Source: an uncultured Hyphomicrobiales bacterium
GTDB taxonomy: Bacteria > Pseudomonadota > Alphaproteobacteria > Rhizobiales > Beijerinckiaceae
Assembly (NCBI GenBank): GCA_903825465.1
Contig: CAIKAR010000018.1
Span: forward strand, 1-64,000
Length of the DNA stretch: 64,000 nucleotides
Direction: 5' to 3'
The notes under the pieces are model-generated. The model was not told the DNA's origin. It did no database searches and saw only the letters and a program-made list of their open reading frames with translations. Below, piece after piece: positions 54,644 through 64,000 of the stretch. Within the stretch, counting starts at the first letter, position 1, and every line of letters begins with the position of its first letter. The position numbers were made by a program, and so were the translations under genes.

Positions 54644-55210
54644 TTACGCGGGTTTCGCGGCGATCACCGCGTCGCGGACCTCGCGCGTCAGCGTCTCCAC
54701 CCGTTCGGTCAATTCCCTTACGGTTTCGGTGAGTTCGGTGTTCCTCTGAACCATTTCAAGCAGCACGCCCGTGTGCCTGTTGGCGAGCATCTCGCGCTCC
54801 TCGCTCGCCTTATGCAAATCCTCGCGGTGTTGGGCGTCGGCCACCGCGTGGCATTTGTCGCGGTCGGCCTGCCGCGTCTGCGCCAGCAGAATCAGCGGCG
54901 CCGCGTAAGCGGCCTGCAAGCTGAACGCGAGGTTCAACAAAATGAACGGATAAAGGTCGAAAGTCGTCCAACCCACGACGTTGAGGATGATCCAGATGGT
55001 GACGAAGACCGTCTGGCCCATGAGGAAAACCGGCGTGCCGAAGAAGCGCGCGAAAGCTTCCGCCTTTTGCGCGAACCAGTCGTCGCCGAAGACGGCGCCC
55101 AGATGTCGATGCGGGCTGTGGAAGCGGAAAAAATGGTCGTCAGGCTTCCCGTCGTCCGGGTTGGCGTCGTCCGGGCCGGCGCGCATGGCCAATTCGGTTT
55201 CCACTGACAT
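54644..55210 (-). CDS. DUF1003 family membrane protein
   Basis: A 188-residue protein with two central transmembrane helices. The core, VVGWTTFDLYPFILLNLAFS followed by AAYAAPLILLAQTRQADRDK, is diagnostic of DUF1003. A charged N-terminus and a C-terminal coiled coil (MVQRNTELTETVRELTERVETL) flank it. DUF1003 proteins are predicted inner-membrane proteins of unknown role, sometimes linked to magnesium transport regulation. The stop is 18 bp from the convergent pyrE stop. Confidence 0.88.
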   Translation of the reverse strand: MSVETELAMRAGPDDANPDDGKPDDHFFRFHSPHRHLGAVFGDDWFAQKAEAFARFFGTPVFLMGQTVFVTIWIILNVVGWTTFDLYPFILLNLAFSLQAAYAAPLILLAQTRQADRDKCHAVADAQHREDLHKASEEREMLANRHTGVLLEMVQRNTELTETVRELTERVETLTREVRDAVIAAKPA

Positions 55211-55282
55211 CGGTCGGGCCTTTCGCGAAAAGATGCGGCGACAACGCTGGACGCGGAACGCGACGCTTCCGCGACGCCGGGT

Positions 55283-55780
55283 CTAGTTCCGCTCGTCCGG
55301 CAACGGCGGCAGGGGCATCACCGGAACGCCCTCCTCGGCCAGCGCCTTCGCTTCCGCCCATGTCGCCTTGCCGTGGATGGAACGATGGGGAACGTCGCCT
55401 TCGTGCATAGCGCGCGCTTCTTTGGGAAAATTGTCTCCCACGTCCGTCGAGTCCTTCGTCAGCTTCGTGTGCAATTCGCGGATCATGGCGCGGACTTCGC
55501 GGTGCTTTTCGTCGATTAGCGCCACAGGCGCGGCGACCGGCGCCGCTGTCTCCGCCGCCCCGGCGGCCGCGGCTGATTCCATCGCCGCCACCATGCGCGT
55601 CGCGCCACGCCGCTTCGACGTCGAAACGCTCGGCGCCATCAGCGCCTTCGACACTTTCTTTGACCCGCAAACCGGGCATTCGACGAAACCCCGCTTGACC
55701 TGCGTGTCAAAGGAATCCGCGCTTGGAAACCAGCTTTCGAAATCGTGGTCGTGGCCGCAAACGAGCGAATACTTGATCAT
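55283..55780 (-). CDS. DUF1178 protein
   Basis: A 165-residue protein starting MIKYSLVCGHDHDFESWFPSADSF. Cys8, Cys35 and Cys38 (VECPVCGSKKVSKALMAPSV) form a probable zinc site, and the tail EEGVPVMPLPPLPDERN is typical of DUF1178. These small proteins are widespread in alphaproteobacteria next to grxC and comF, but their role is unknown. It starts 4 bp after the grxC stop, so they are one operon. Confidence 0.9.
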   Translation of the reverse strand: MIKYSLVCGHDHDFESWFPSADSFDTQVKRGFVECPVCGSKKVSKALMAPSVSTSKRRGATRMVAAMESAAAAGAAETAAPVAAPVALIDEKHREVRAMIRELHTKLTKDSTDVGDNFPKEARAMHEGDVPHRSIHGKATWAEAKALAEEGVPVMPLPPLPDERN

Positions 55781-55784
55781 CGCT

Positions 55785-56042
55785 TCAGGCGCCCAGCAGC
55801 GCGTCTAGCCCGCCGGCGTGGTCCAGTCCGTACAGGTCGTCGCAGCCGCCAACATGGCGTTCGCCGACGAAAATTTGCGGCACAGTGGCGCGGCCGCCGG
55901 CGCGCTGGGCCATGGCGCGTTGCGCGGCCGCGTCGCCATCGACGGGAATCTCGTCGAAGGCGGCGTTCTTTTTGCGCAGCAAATCCTTGGCGGCGTCGCA
56001 ATAGGGGCAGTACATCTTCGTGTAAATGGTGATCGGCGGCAT
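55785..56042 (-). CDS. grxC: Glutaredoxin 3
   Basis: An 85-residue protein with the redox-active Cys12-Pro-Tyr-Cys15 (MYCPYCDAAK) and the glutathione-binding TVPQIFVGERHVGGCDDLY with the cis-proline VP. Glutaredoxins reduce disulfides using glutathione. It lies between comF and DUF1178 on the minus strand, a conserved order in alphaproteobacteria. The stop is 4 bp upstream of the DUF1178 start. Confidence 0.95.
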   Translation of the reverse strand: MPPITIYTKMYCPYCDAAKDLLRKKNAAFDEIPVDGDAAAQRAMAQRAGGRATVPQIFVGERHVGGCDDLYGLDHAGGLDALLGA

Positions 56043-56096
56043 GATCGTATCCTTCGCTCCCCTTATATGGGAAACAACGGCTGCGTCACAATATCG

Positions 56097-56897
56097 TCAA
56101 CCGGCGACGACCACGCGGGCGAAAACCAGCGTGTCGACGTTCGCGGCGCCGGCGCGCAGCAGGGCGCGGGCGGCGGCGTTGGCCGTGGCCCCCGATGTCA
56201 AGACATCGTCGATGAACACGAGCCTGCGGCCTTCGACGCGGGGGCGGGCCTGCGGCGACACCCGGAAGGCGCCTTGAACATTTTCCGCGCGCTGGACTTT
56301 GGACAGGCCGACCTGCGGCGATGTTGGCTTCACCCGCTCCAGCGCCGCGGCCTCGACCGGCAGGCCGGTTTCTCGGCCAATGAAGTCGGCGAGGGTCTTG
56401 GCTTGGTTGAAGCGGCGCGACGCCAGCCGCCAGCGGTGCAGCGGCGCGGGAATCAACGCGTCGGCGTCCGCCAGCAATTCGGCGCCAGCGCGCGCCATCC
56501 ACCGCGCCATCGGCGCCGCGACCTCCATCCGGTCATGGTATTTGAGCCGGTGCGTCAACGCCCGCGCGGGCCCCTCGTCGTAGATCGCGACCGCCCGGGC
56601 CCGGTTCCAGGCGGGGGGATCGGCGATCGCCTCGGGCGACAAAAGGCCCGCGCCAAGGTCCTGCGCGAAGGGCGTGCCGAGCCGTTCGCAATAGGGCCGC
56701 TCGATAAAGCGGGTCGCGTTCCAGCACGCGGAACACAGCGTGCCTGGCTCGGTGACCGCGGCGCGACAGGATAAGCAGGAAGGCGGATAGACAAGGTCGA
56801 GCGCGGTTTTGCCGGCGGCGCGGGCGAAGTCGCGCAGCCAACCTGTGCGCCGCAAGGGCGTCGAAGGCGCGGGGACGATGGGCGCGTGGTCGCTCAT
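56097..56897 (-). CDS. comF: ComF-type phosphoribosyltransferase-like protein
   Basis: A 266-residue protein. The zinc finger is Cys49 area, CLSCRAAV with CSACW 20 residues later. The PRPP motif is LVFIDDVLTSGATA near residue 235, and ALIPAPLHRWRLASRRFNQA precedes it. ComF proteins help DNA uptake in competent bacteria, but homologs are kept in many species not known to be competent. It is first in the comF, grxC, DUF1178 operon; its ATG at 56897 is supported by family length, and a longer frame above is not. Confidence 0.9.
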   Translation of the reverse strand: MSDHAPIVPAPSTPLRRTGWLRDFARAAGKTALDLVYPPSCLSCRAAVTEPGTLCSACWNATRFIERPYCERLGTPFAQDLGAGLLSPEAIADPPAWNRARAVAIYDEGPARALTHRLKYHDRMEVAAPMARWMARAGAELLADADALIPAPLHRWRLASRRFNQAKTLADFIGRETGLPVEAAALERVKPTSPQVGLSKVQRAENVQGAFRVSPQARPRVEGRRLVFIDDVLTSGATANAAARALLRAGAANVDTLVFARVVVAG

Positions 56898-56976
56898 GCC
56901 GCTATCATGGACCGGCGTGGGAGAGAGGTCCAACGCGGCGGCGACAGCGCCGCCTCGCGGAGCGGAACATCGCGGT

Positions 56977-58389
56977 TCAGACGCCGGCGGCGTTGGGCTT
57001 GCCGACGATCGACAGCGTTGGCGCGCGCGCCTCGCGCGACAGCAATTCCTCGCGCCGGTCAATGAGCGCCCGGCGCGCCTCGGACATGGCGAGCTTGAGC
57101 GCGGAGATGTTGGCGTCGTCGAACACGCCGTCGCGCGCGTAGCGCAGGCCCGTGGTGGAGAGCTCCTCGATCGAAAAGTGGATTTTCGACAGGGTGTCGA
57201 CGTCTTCCGCCGCGTGGGCGCGGTGCTTCGCGTCAATGACTTCGTCGATCAACGTCAGCGCCCGCCGGCGCGAACGCATGCCGGTGACGCCGAAGAGCGC
57301 CGCGATGCCGGAGCCGAAGGCGCTGAGCGCCATCGCGCCCATGTAAACGAGGTCGCCGTATTGGTCGGACCAACTCTTGGTCGAATCCGAATAATAGGCC
57401 CAGGCGCCGGGGTGGACGGGGTGCCTGGAGGTCCGCTCCGCCTCCGGCTTCTCCATGAAGGCGAAAATCGGCGCGTCGACGGCGATGTCCTCGCGGCGCG
57501 AATAAAGCGCTTCGGCCAGATTGCCGATGAGCCGCTCGCCGAGGTCGTGATCGGCCTCCAGCGTCCACAGCACGCCCGACGTCTTGATCTCGTCGGCTGG
57601 CCAGGGCGGCGAGCCGTCGAAGGCGCCGGCCGCGCCCTCGACGCTGGCCCAGCCCGGCTCGCGCTCGGAGAGCGCCTCCGCGCCCTCGACCTTCAGCGCG
57701 ACGAGCTTGTCGCGCGCCGCCGCGCCAACAAGCGCGACAGTGTGTTTCATCGCCGGCGACGTCAGGGGCTCGACGATCATCGCCGCGGCGATCTTTTTTT
57801 GCGCGATCGCGGCGGCGAGGTCCTGTTCACTCAGCCCGACCGCCTCGTAGCCATCGCCGGGCACGCCGGAATGGGCGAGGATTTTCCCAAGAAACGCCAA
57901 ATTCGCGTCGTCGGGGGGATAAACGCCGATGCGTTTTCCGCTGAGTTTGGCGACGCTGTCGATCTTGCCCTTGGCGGGCGTGAGAATGAGCGCGGCGTCC
58001 TTGTGCGCCACAAGAACCGTAGTCCCGCGGCGGGGATAGCCGGCGTCGCCGCGCACAAAGGCCAAGTCGGCGCGCCGGGCGTCGAGCGCAGCCGCGCTTT
58101 CGAGGGGACTCGCCGTGGGCACGATTTCGAGACGGAAGCTGCCCAGCGACCGACGCGGGCGCGACATGCGTTCTTGAACGACGGCGGCGAGCTTGGCCTC
58201 GTCGCTGCCCGGCGGGCCCACGGCCAGCCGGAGAGTTGTCGGCTCGCCGAAGACGTAGAACGCCAGCACGACCATGACAATCGCGCCGAACACCGCGCCA
58301 GCCCAGAGGAAGCCGGAACTCGCGACGGAGCCGGTCGCCGCGAAGCCGCGCGAAACAGGAGGGCGGGGGCGGGCGCGCATGGGCGTCAT
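56977..58389 (-). CDS. TAXI-type receptor-like protein with N- and C-terminal membrane anchors
   Basis: A 470-residue protein. A transmembrane helix near residues 26-47 (GFLWAGAVFGAIVMVVLAFYVFG) is followed by a periplasmic domain of the TAXI type, with TTLRLAVGPPGSDEAKLAAV, RADLAFVRGDAGY, KRIGVYPPDDANLAFL and KIAAAMIVEPLTSPA. A second hydrophobic stretch (YMGAMALSAFGSGIAALFG) near residue 355 anchors the C-terminus, and a cytoplasmic helical tail follows. Free TAXI receptors are shorter and secreted, so this one seems membrane-tethered. No TRAP membrane subunits are nearby. The ATG at 58389 is used; an upstream start at 58461 is possible. Confidence 0.72.
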   Translation of the reverse strand: MTPMRARPRPPVSRGFAATGSVASSGFLWAGAVFGAIVMVVLAFYVFGEPTTLRLAVGPPGSDEAKLAAVVQERMSRPRRSLGSFRLEIVPTASPLESAAALDARRADLAFVRGDAGYPRRGTTVLVAHKDAALILTPAKGKIDSVAKLSGKRIGVYPPDDANLAFLGKILAHSGVPGDGYEAVGLSEQDLAAAIAQKKIAAAMIVEPLTSPAMKHTVALVGAAARDKLVALKVEGAEALSEREPGWASVEGAAGAFDGSPPWPADEIKTSGVLWTLEADHDLGERLIGNLAEALYSRREDIAVDAPIFAFMEKPEAERTSRHPVHPGAWAYYSDSTKSWSDQYGDLVYMGAMALSAFGSGIAALFGVTGMRSRRRALTLIDEVIDAKHRAHAAEDVDTLSKIHFSIEELSTTGLRYARDGVFDDANISALKLAMSEARRALIDRREELLSREARAPTLSIVGKPNAAGV

Positions 58390-58470
58390 CCAAATCGAAT
58401 TCCTACGATTTGAATACCACAATTCGCGTCTCCGGGACACTTCACTACTCGGAGAGGTCAAAGCCGCTTC

Positions 58471-58503
58471 GCGCTGTTTGGTTCCAATGCGGAACCAAAG
58501 CGC
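58471..58503. repeat. Inverted repeat upstream of the TAXI-like gene
   Basis: Arms TTTGGTTCC and GGAACCAAA with a 5-nt loop, extended by GCGC on both sides with a 2-nt bulge. It lies in the gap between the TAXI-like start and the next gene's stop, and could act as terminator of the receptor transcript or as a promoter element. Confidence 0.55.
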
Positions 58504-58601
58504 GGGCGGCAGCCCGGACGAAACACAGAGAATCGAGATCGGGGCCTGGCGCCCAGCCGACGCGGTTTGGCGACCGGCTGACCGCGTAGGCTGGCGTTTC
58601 C

Positions 58602-59618
58602 CTAGCGGCCCAGCGCCTTCTTCAATCGATCGACGACCTCGGCCGGCGACGACAGCGATTTCCTTAACAGGGCGTCAACCTCGTCGCCCGACACCAGATC
58701 GACCTCGATGTTGCCGCGCTGGGCTTCCTCGATAAAAGCCGGGTCGCGCATCGTTTCCGCGAAAGCGTCCCGCAGGATTTTGGCGCGCGCCGGCGGCAGG
58801 CCGGGCGGGGCGAGAAACGGACGGCCGATGGTTTCGCGCGCCAGCAACAGTTCCATCGCCTGGCGACTGACGGGATCGGCGACCTTCTCGCGTATGCGGG
58901 GAACATCGGGCGCTTCGGGAATCGGTTTTTGGCCGGTCTGAAATAGCAGGTTGATCTTCTTGTCGCGCACCCAGTCGGGATGCAGCGCGAGGATGGCGCT
59001 CCACGACCAATAGGCGAGGCCGTCGAGTTCGCCCGTCTCCATCTGCAGCGCGGCTTCCGAGGTGTCGCGATAGCCGGAGATGATCTTGAACTTCGTGCCG
59101 GCGAGGTTGTTGTAGGCGCGCGGCATTATTTCGGAATCCGCGCCGACGCCGGAGCCCGGCACCAGCAACTGGGTTTTCATCAGGTCTTCGAACGTCTTCA
59201 CCTTCGAGGTGTGCCACGACAAGGCCATGGTGTTTTCACGGTTCATGCTGCCGATCCAGGTGAACTGAAGTGGATCGAAGTGATTGTCCTGTCCGAGCAT
59301 GCTTTCGAAGGCGAGGCCGCGGCCGATGGTGCCGAACGCCGTGCCGTCCTTCGCCGCGATGCGATTGAGATAATCCACTTCCTTCAAGCCGCCGGCGCCG
59401 ACCATGTATTGCGTGACGAAAAGGGGATGGCCCGGGATGTGGTCGCTCATATGGTGGGAGAGCAGGCGGGCGTAGGTGTCGTAGGTCGAGCCGGCGCCCG
59501 AATAGACGAGCATCGAAATCTGCTTGCCCTTGTAGAACTCGTCGGGCGCCTGCGCGCGGGCCGCGCCGCCGAACAGAGCGAAGACGGCGACCGCCGCGCG
59601 GCAAAACATCTGGGTCAT
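58602..59618 (-). CDS. TTT family receptor, long subtype
   Basis: A 338-residue secreted protein from ATG 59618 with GAGGAACGC upstream and a signal peptide ending GGAARAQ. Mature landmarks: PDEFYKGKQISMLVYSGAGSTYD, then PLFVTQYMVGAGGLKEVDYL, EAPDVPRIREKV and RPFLAPPGLPPARAKILRD. It belongs to the same long subtype as three others in the window, but its second block is more divergent. It is the second gene after the upstream receptor, with a gap of only 7 bp, so a tandem operon. Confidence 0.83.
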   Translation of the reverse strand: MTQMFCRAAVAVFALFGGAARAQAPDEFYKGKQISMLVYSGAGSTYDTYARLLSHHMSDHIPGHPLFVTQYMVGAGGLKEVDYLNRIAAKDGTAFGTIGRGLAFESMLGQDNHFDPLQFTWIGSMNRENTMALSWHTSKVKTFEDLMKTQLLVPGSGVGADSEIMPRAYNNLAGTKFKIISGYRDTSEAALQMETGELDGLAYWSWSAILALHPDWVRDKKINLLFQTGQKPIPEAPDVPRIREKVADPVSRQAMELLLARETIGRPFLAPPGLPPARAKILRDAFAETMRDPAFIEEAQRGNIEVDLVSGDEVDALLRKSLSSPAEVVDRLKKALGR

Positions 59619-59625
59619 GCGTTCC

Positions 59626-60636
59626 TCATTGCGGGCCCATCCACTCCCGCACCGCTTTAACGATTTCGGGCGGATACGCATAGGCCTTGCGCAGCCGGGC
59701 GCCCATGTCGGCGGCGTCGACGAAATTGAATGTGAAGCTGTTGCGCGCGAGGTCGGCCCTAAGAGCGGGGTCGGCGGCGGTCGCGGCCAGGGCGGCGCTT
59801 ATTTCCGCGACGCGTTCGTCGGGAACGCGGGGCGGCATCAGCACGGGGCGATCCAGGAATTGCGTCGTCATCATCAGCTCGATCTGCTGGCGAACGGACT
59901 CGTCCTTCGTCAACTCCAGAACGCTCGGCGCGTCGGGATAGTCCGGCAGGCGCCGCTCGGCGAAGACGACCGGCACGTTCACGCGTTTGTTGGCGATCCA
60001 GTCCGGACGCATGGCCTTGTAGGTGTTGAGATGCGTGCCGCAGCGGCCCTCGATTTCGCCGCGCTCGACCGCGAGGTCGATCTCCGTGCCCGAGTGGTAG
60101 CCGCCGATCACCTTGATTTTGGCGCCGAAGAACTTGTTCAGCATCGCCGGATAGACCTCGGTCGGCGAGCCCACGCCCTGGCTTCCGACGAGCGTTTCCC
60201 GCGCTTGCATGTCGGCCCAGGTCTTGGTCGGCGACGTGTGCCAGATCGTGCAAACGCCATCGGCGCGGTCGAGCGCGCCGAGCCAGTTGAACCTCATGGC
60301 GTCGAAACGCGCGCCGGCGCTGCCCCACAGAGGCGCGAGGGGGATCGTCGCGTGCACAAGGCCCATGGTCAAGCCATCCGCCGGCGCCTGCGTGTAAAGA
60401 TAGTTCGTGGCCAAAAGTCCGCCCGCGCCAGGCATGCTTTCGACAACGAAGCCCGGGCCGCCCTCGATGTGTTCGGCGAGATGGCGCGACAGGGCGCGCG
60501 CGTATTCCATGTAGCCGCCGGCCACGCCGGTCGAGATGACGATGCGGATTGTCTTGCCCTTGTAGAAGGGTTCCGCGCGCGCCGACGCGGGCGCGAAGCC
60601 CAGCGCGGCCAGGGCGGCGAATACCAGACGTTTCAT
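59626..60636 (-). CDS. TTT family receptor, long subtype (first of a tandem pair)
   Basis: A 336-residue secreted protein. The ATG at 60636 (MKRLVFAALAALGFAPASARA) begins the signal peptide; a TTG at 60651 would add five residues. It has EPFYKGKTIRIVISTGVAGG, EGGPGFVVESMPGAGGLLATN, DYPDAPSVLELT and RPVLMPPRVPDERVAEI, the repeated blocks of the long subtype. It is followed by a second receptor of the same subtype 7 bp later. No enzyme or transporter gene is attached to the pair. Confidence 0.83.
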   Translation of the reverse strand: MKRLVFAALAALGFAPASARAEPFYKGKTIRIVISTGVAGGYMEYARALSRHLAEHIEGGPGFVVESMPGAGGLLATNYLYTQAPADGLTMGLVHATIPLAPLWGSAGARFDAMRFNWLGALDRADGVCTIWHTSPTKTWADMQARETLVGSQGVGSPTEVYPAMLNKFFGAKIKVIGGYHSGTEIDLAVERGEIEGRCGTHLNTYKAMRPDWIANKRVNVPVVFAERRLPDYPDAPSVLELTKDESVRQQIELMMTTQFLDRPVLMPPRVPDERVAEISAALAATAADPALRADLARNSFTFNFVDAADMGARLRKAYAYPPEIVKAVREWMGPQ

Positions 60637-60806
60637 CCCGCGATGTCTCAAACAACCAAGGGCCGGCGAAAGACCAAGGCGGTTTCGCCGCGAGCCCCGG
60701 GGGTATTAGGTCGCAAAACCGCGCCCGCGGCAAGCGCGGCGGCCCCGCCAACCCCCACGCCTTGGAAATCGACGCGTTCTCTTTGGGGGCATTGCCGTCA
60801 TGATGT

Positions 60807-60830
60807 CATTGTTGCACGATAGCAACGATG
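60807..60830. promoter_or_regulatory. Inverted repeat in front of the VOC gene, possible operator
   Basis: CATTGTTGC and GCAACGATG with one mismatch and a 6-bp spacer (inner GTTGC/GCAAC is perfect). It lies 40 bp before the predicted start at 60870 and has the form of a dimeric repressor site. Confidence 0.35.
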
Positions 60831-60869
60831 GCCGTTCGCTGGAAGCGGGCGGGATTCGCGGAGGTTTTC

Positions 60870-61649
60870 ATGCCCAGGTCCCACGGTTCATTCGTCTGGC
60901 ACGAATTGATGACAAGCGACATCGACGCCGCGCAGGCGTTTTATGAGAAAGCGGTCGGTTGGACGGGCAAGAGCGCCGGAATGACGGGCATGGACTACCG
61001 GATATTCAGCGCCGGCGAGACGATGGTGGCGGGCCTCATGTCCATCCCCGAGGAAGCCGCGAAAATGGGCGTCCCTCCAAACTGGACCGGCTACGTCGGC
61101 GTCGCGGACGTCGATGCCTCCACGGCGAAGATCAAAGCGCTTGGCGGCAAGGTCTACAAAGAGCCCACGGACATTCCTGGCGTCGGGCGCTTCTCGGTCG
61201 TCGCCGATCCACAGGGCGCGGTGTTTCAGCTGTTCAAGACCGTCACCGAGCCGGAGAGCTATCCCGCGCCCGACACCCCCGGCCTGGTTGGCTGGAACGA
61301 GCTTTACGCCGTCGATATCGAGAAGGTGTTTCCCTTCTACGCGGAAATCTGCGGTTGGAAGAAACTCGACGCCATCGACATGGGCCCGATGGGCACGTAC
61401 CAGATCTACGGCAACGCCGATCAGGCGCTGGGCGGCATGATGAACAAGCCGGCGCACATGCCGATGGCTTGCTGGTTGTTTTATGTCAACACGGCCGATG
61501 TGGACGCCGCGCTCGCCCGCGTCGCCGGGGCCAAGGGCAAACTCGTCAACGGGCCGATGCAGGTGCCGGGCGGCCACTGGATAGCCCAGGCCACCGATCC
61601 GCAGGGCGCGTTTTTCGCGGTTGTCGGCCAGCGGCCGAACGCCGCCTGA
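60870..61649 (+). CDS. VOC family (glyoxalase-like) protein, two tandem domains
   Basis: A 259-residue protein made of two vicinal oxygen chelate halves. Half one begins SFVWHELMTSDIDAAQAFYE, half two GLVGWNELYAVDIEKVFPFYAEI, each with a beta-alpha-beta-beta-beta pattern ending DPQGAVFQLFK and DPQGAFFAVVG. Such two-domain proteins bind metals or small antibiotics or act as glyoxalases or ring-cleavage-like enzymes; metal ligands are not complete enough to choose. ATG 60870 follows GGAGGTTTTC; an earlier in-frame start at 60828 lies inside the inverted repeat. Confidence 0.82.
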   Translation: MPRSHGSFVWHELMTSDIDAAQAFYEKAVGWTGKSAGMTGMDYRIFSAGETMVAGLMSIPEEAAKMGVPPNWTGYVGVADVDASTAKIKALGGKVYKEPTDIPGVGRFSVVADPQGAVFQLFKTVTEPESYPAPDTPGLVGWNELYAVDIEKVFPFYAEICGWKKLDAIDMGPMGTYQIYGNADQALGGMMNKPAHMPMACWLFYVNTADVDAALARVAGAKGKLVNGPMQVPGGHWIAQATDPQGAFFAVVGQRPNAA

Positions 61650-61832
61650 CCCCTGGACGGGCGGGGGGCCGGAGGGCTCCCGCCATCCGCCGGGGAGGCT
61701 GCCAGCGGACGCGCCGGAGTGGGGACAGGCCGTTCTATTTTCGTGCAATTCACCGGGGTTTTCTGCTAGATTGGCCATCTCGAATCGAGCCGCGCCCGCG
61801 CGGTCTCGTTCGCCCGATGGAAAGCCGCTTAA

Positions 61833-64000
<2,168 letters not shown>

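Overview
The window is a 64 kb piece of a GC-rich chromosome from an alphaproteobacterium, most likely of the order Hyphomicrobiales (Rhizobiales). This rests on the housekeeping genes (rpsD, gyrB, pyrE, grxC, comF), on DUF3096, DUF6460, DUF1178 and TorF-type porin proteins, on the transglutaminase/ATP-grasp/alpha-E operon, and on many solitary Bug-type tripartite tricarboxylate transporter (TTT) receptors. Genus was not determined. No rRNA, tRNA, CRISPR array, transposase or integrase was recognised. Coding density is high and most intergenic gaps are short.

Layout. 1-9.5 kb: the end of cvpA, a small secreted-protein gene interrupted by an in-frame TGA, a dihydroxyphthalate-decarboxylase-like protein, then the three-gene operon transglutaminase-DUF2126 / ATP-grasp fused to alpha-E / transglutaminase. 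9.3-12 kb: a DUF3096 microprotein, a MoxR ATPase and a TorF porin. 12.3-18.6 kb: two tandem Bug receptors, a sulfatase, a beta-propeller protein, a P1 (S58) peptidase and a PEBP protein. 18.7-24.3 kb: a divergent module with an extradiol LigB dioxygenase and an EamA transporter on one side, two ACMSD-like amidohydrolases and a Rieske ferredoxin on the other, closed by a TauD-family dioxygenase. 24.3-26.5 kb: a DEAD-box helicase and a small membrane protein. 26.6-35 kb: three more Bug receptors, a gentisate-dioxygenase-like bicupin, an NTF2-like protein, a TauA-like receptor, OpgC and rpsD. 35-41.4 kb: a secreted unknown, a small hydrolase, a cysteine-dioxygenase-like cupin, a second TauD enzyme, CcdA and two MetE-core proteins. 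41.5-47.2 kb: an oligopeptide ABC importer split over three transcription units. 47.2-51.2 kb: modA, a Mop protein and a FecCD-type (BtuC/MolB class) importer. 51.2-58.4 kb: small envelope proteins, an ABC-F ATPase, pyrE, DUF1003, DUF1178, grxC, comF and a TAXI-type receptor. 58.6-64 kb: two further Bug receptors, a VOC protein and the start of gyrB.

How the genes may work together. The common theme is scavenging of organic acids and aromatic compounds. Seven TTT receptors, two families of ABC receptors and one TAXI receptor lie beside ring-cleavage, decarboxylase-like, 2-oxoglutarate-dependent and methyl-transfer-type enzymes. No TctA/TctB membrane subunits are present, so the TTT receptors must use membrane partners encoded elsewhere or act as sensors. 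The molybdenum region combines a type I receptor (ModA) and a Mop storage protein with a complete type II importer and suggests a MolABC-like molybdate or tungstate system. The least understood conserved system is the transglutaminase/ATP-grasp/alpha-E operon at 2.5-9.3 kb. Functions below are inferred from motifs and remembered family features; no database search was run.
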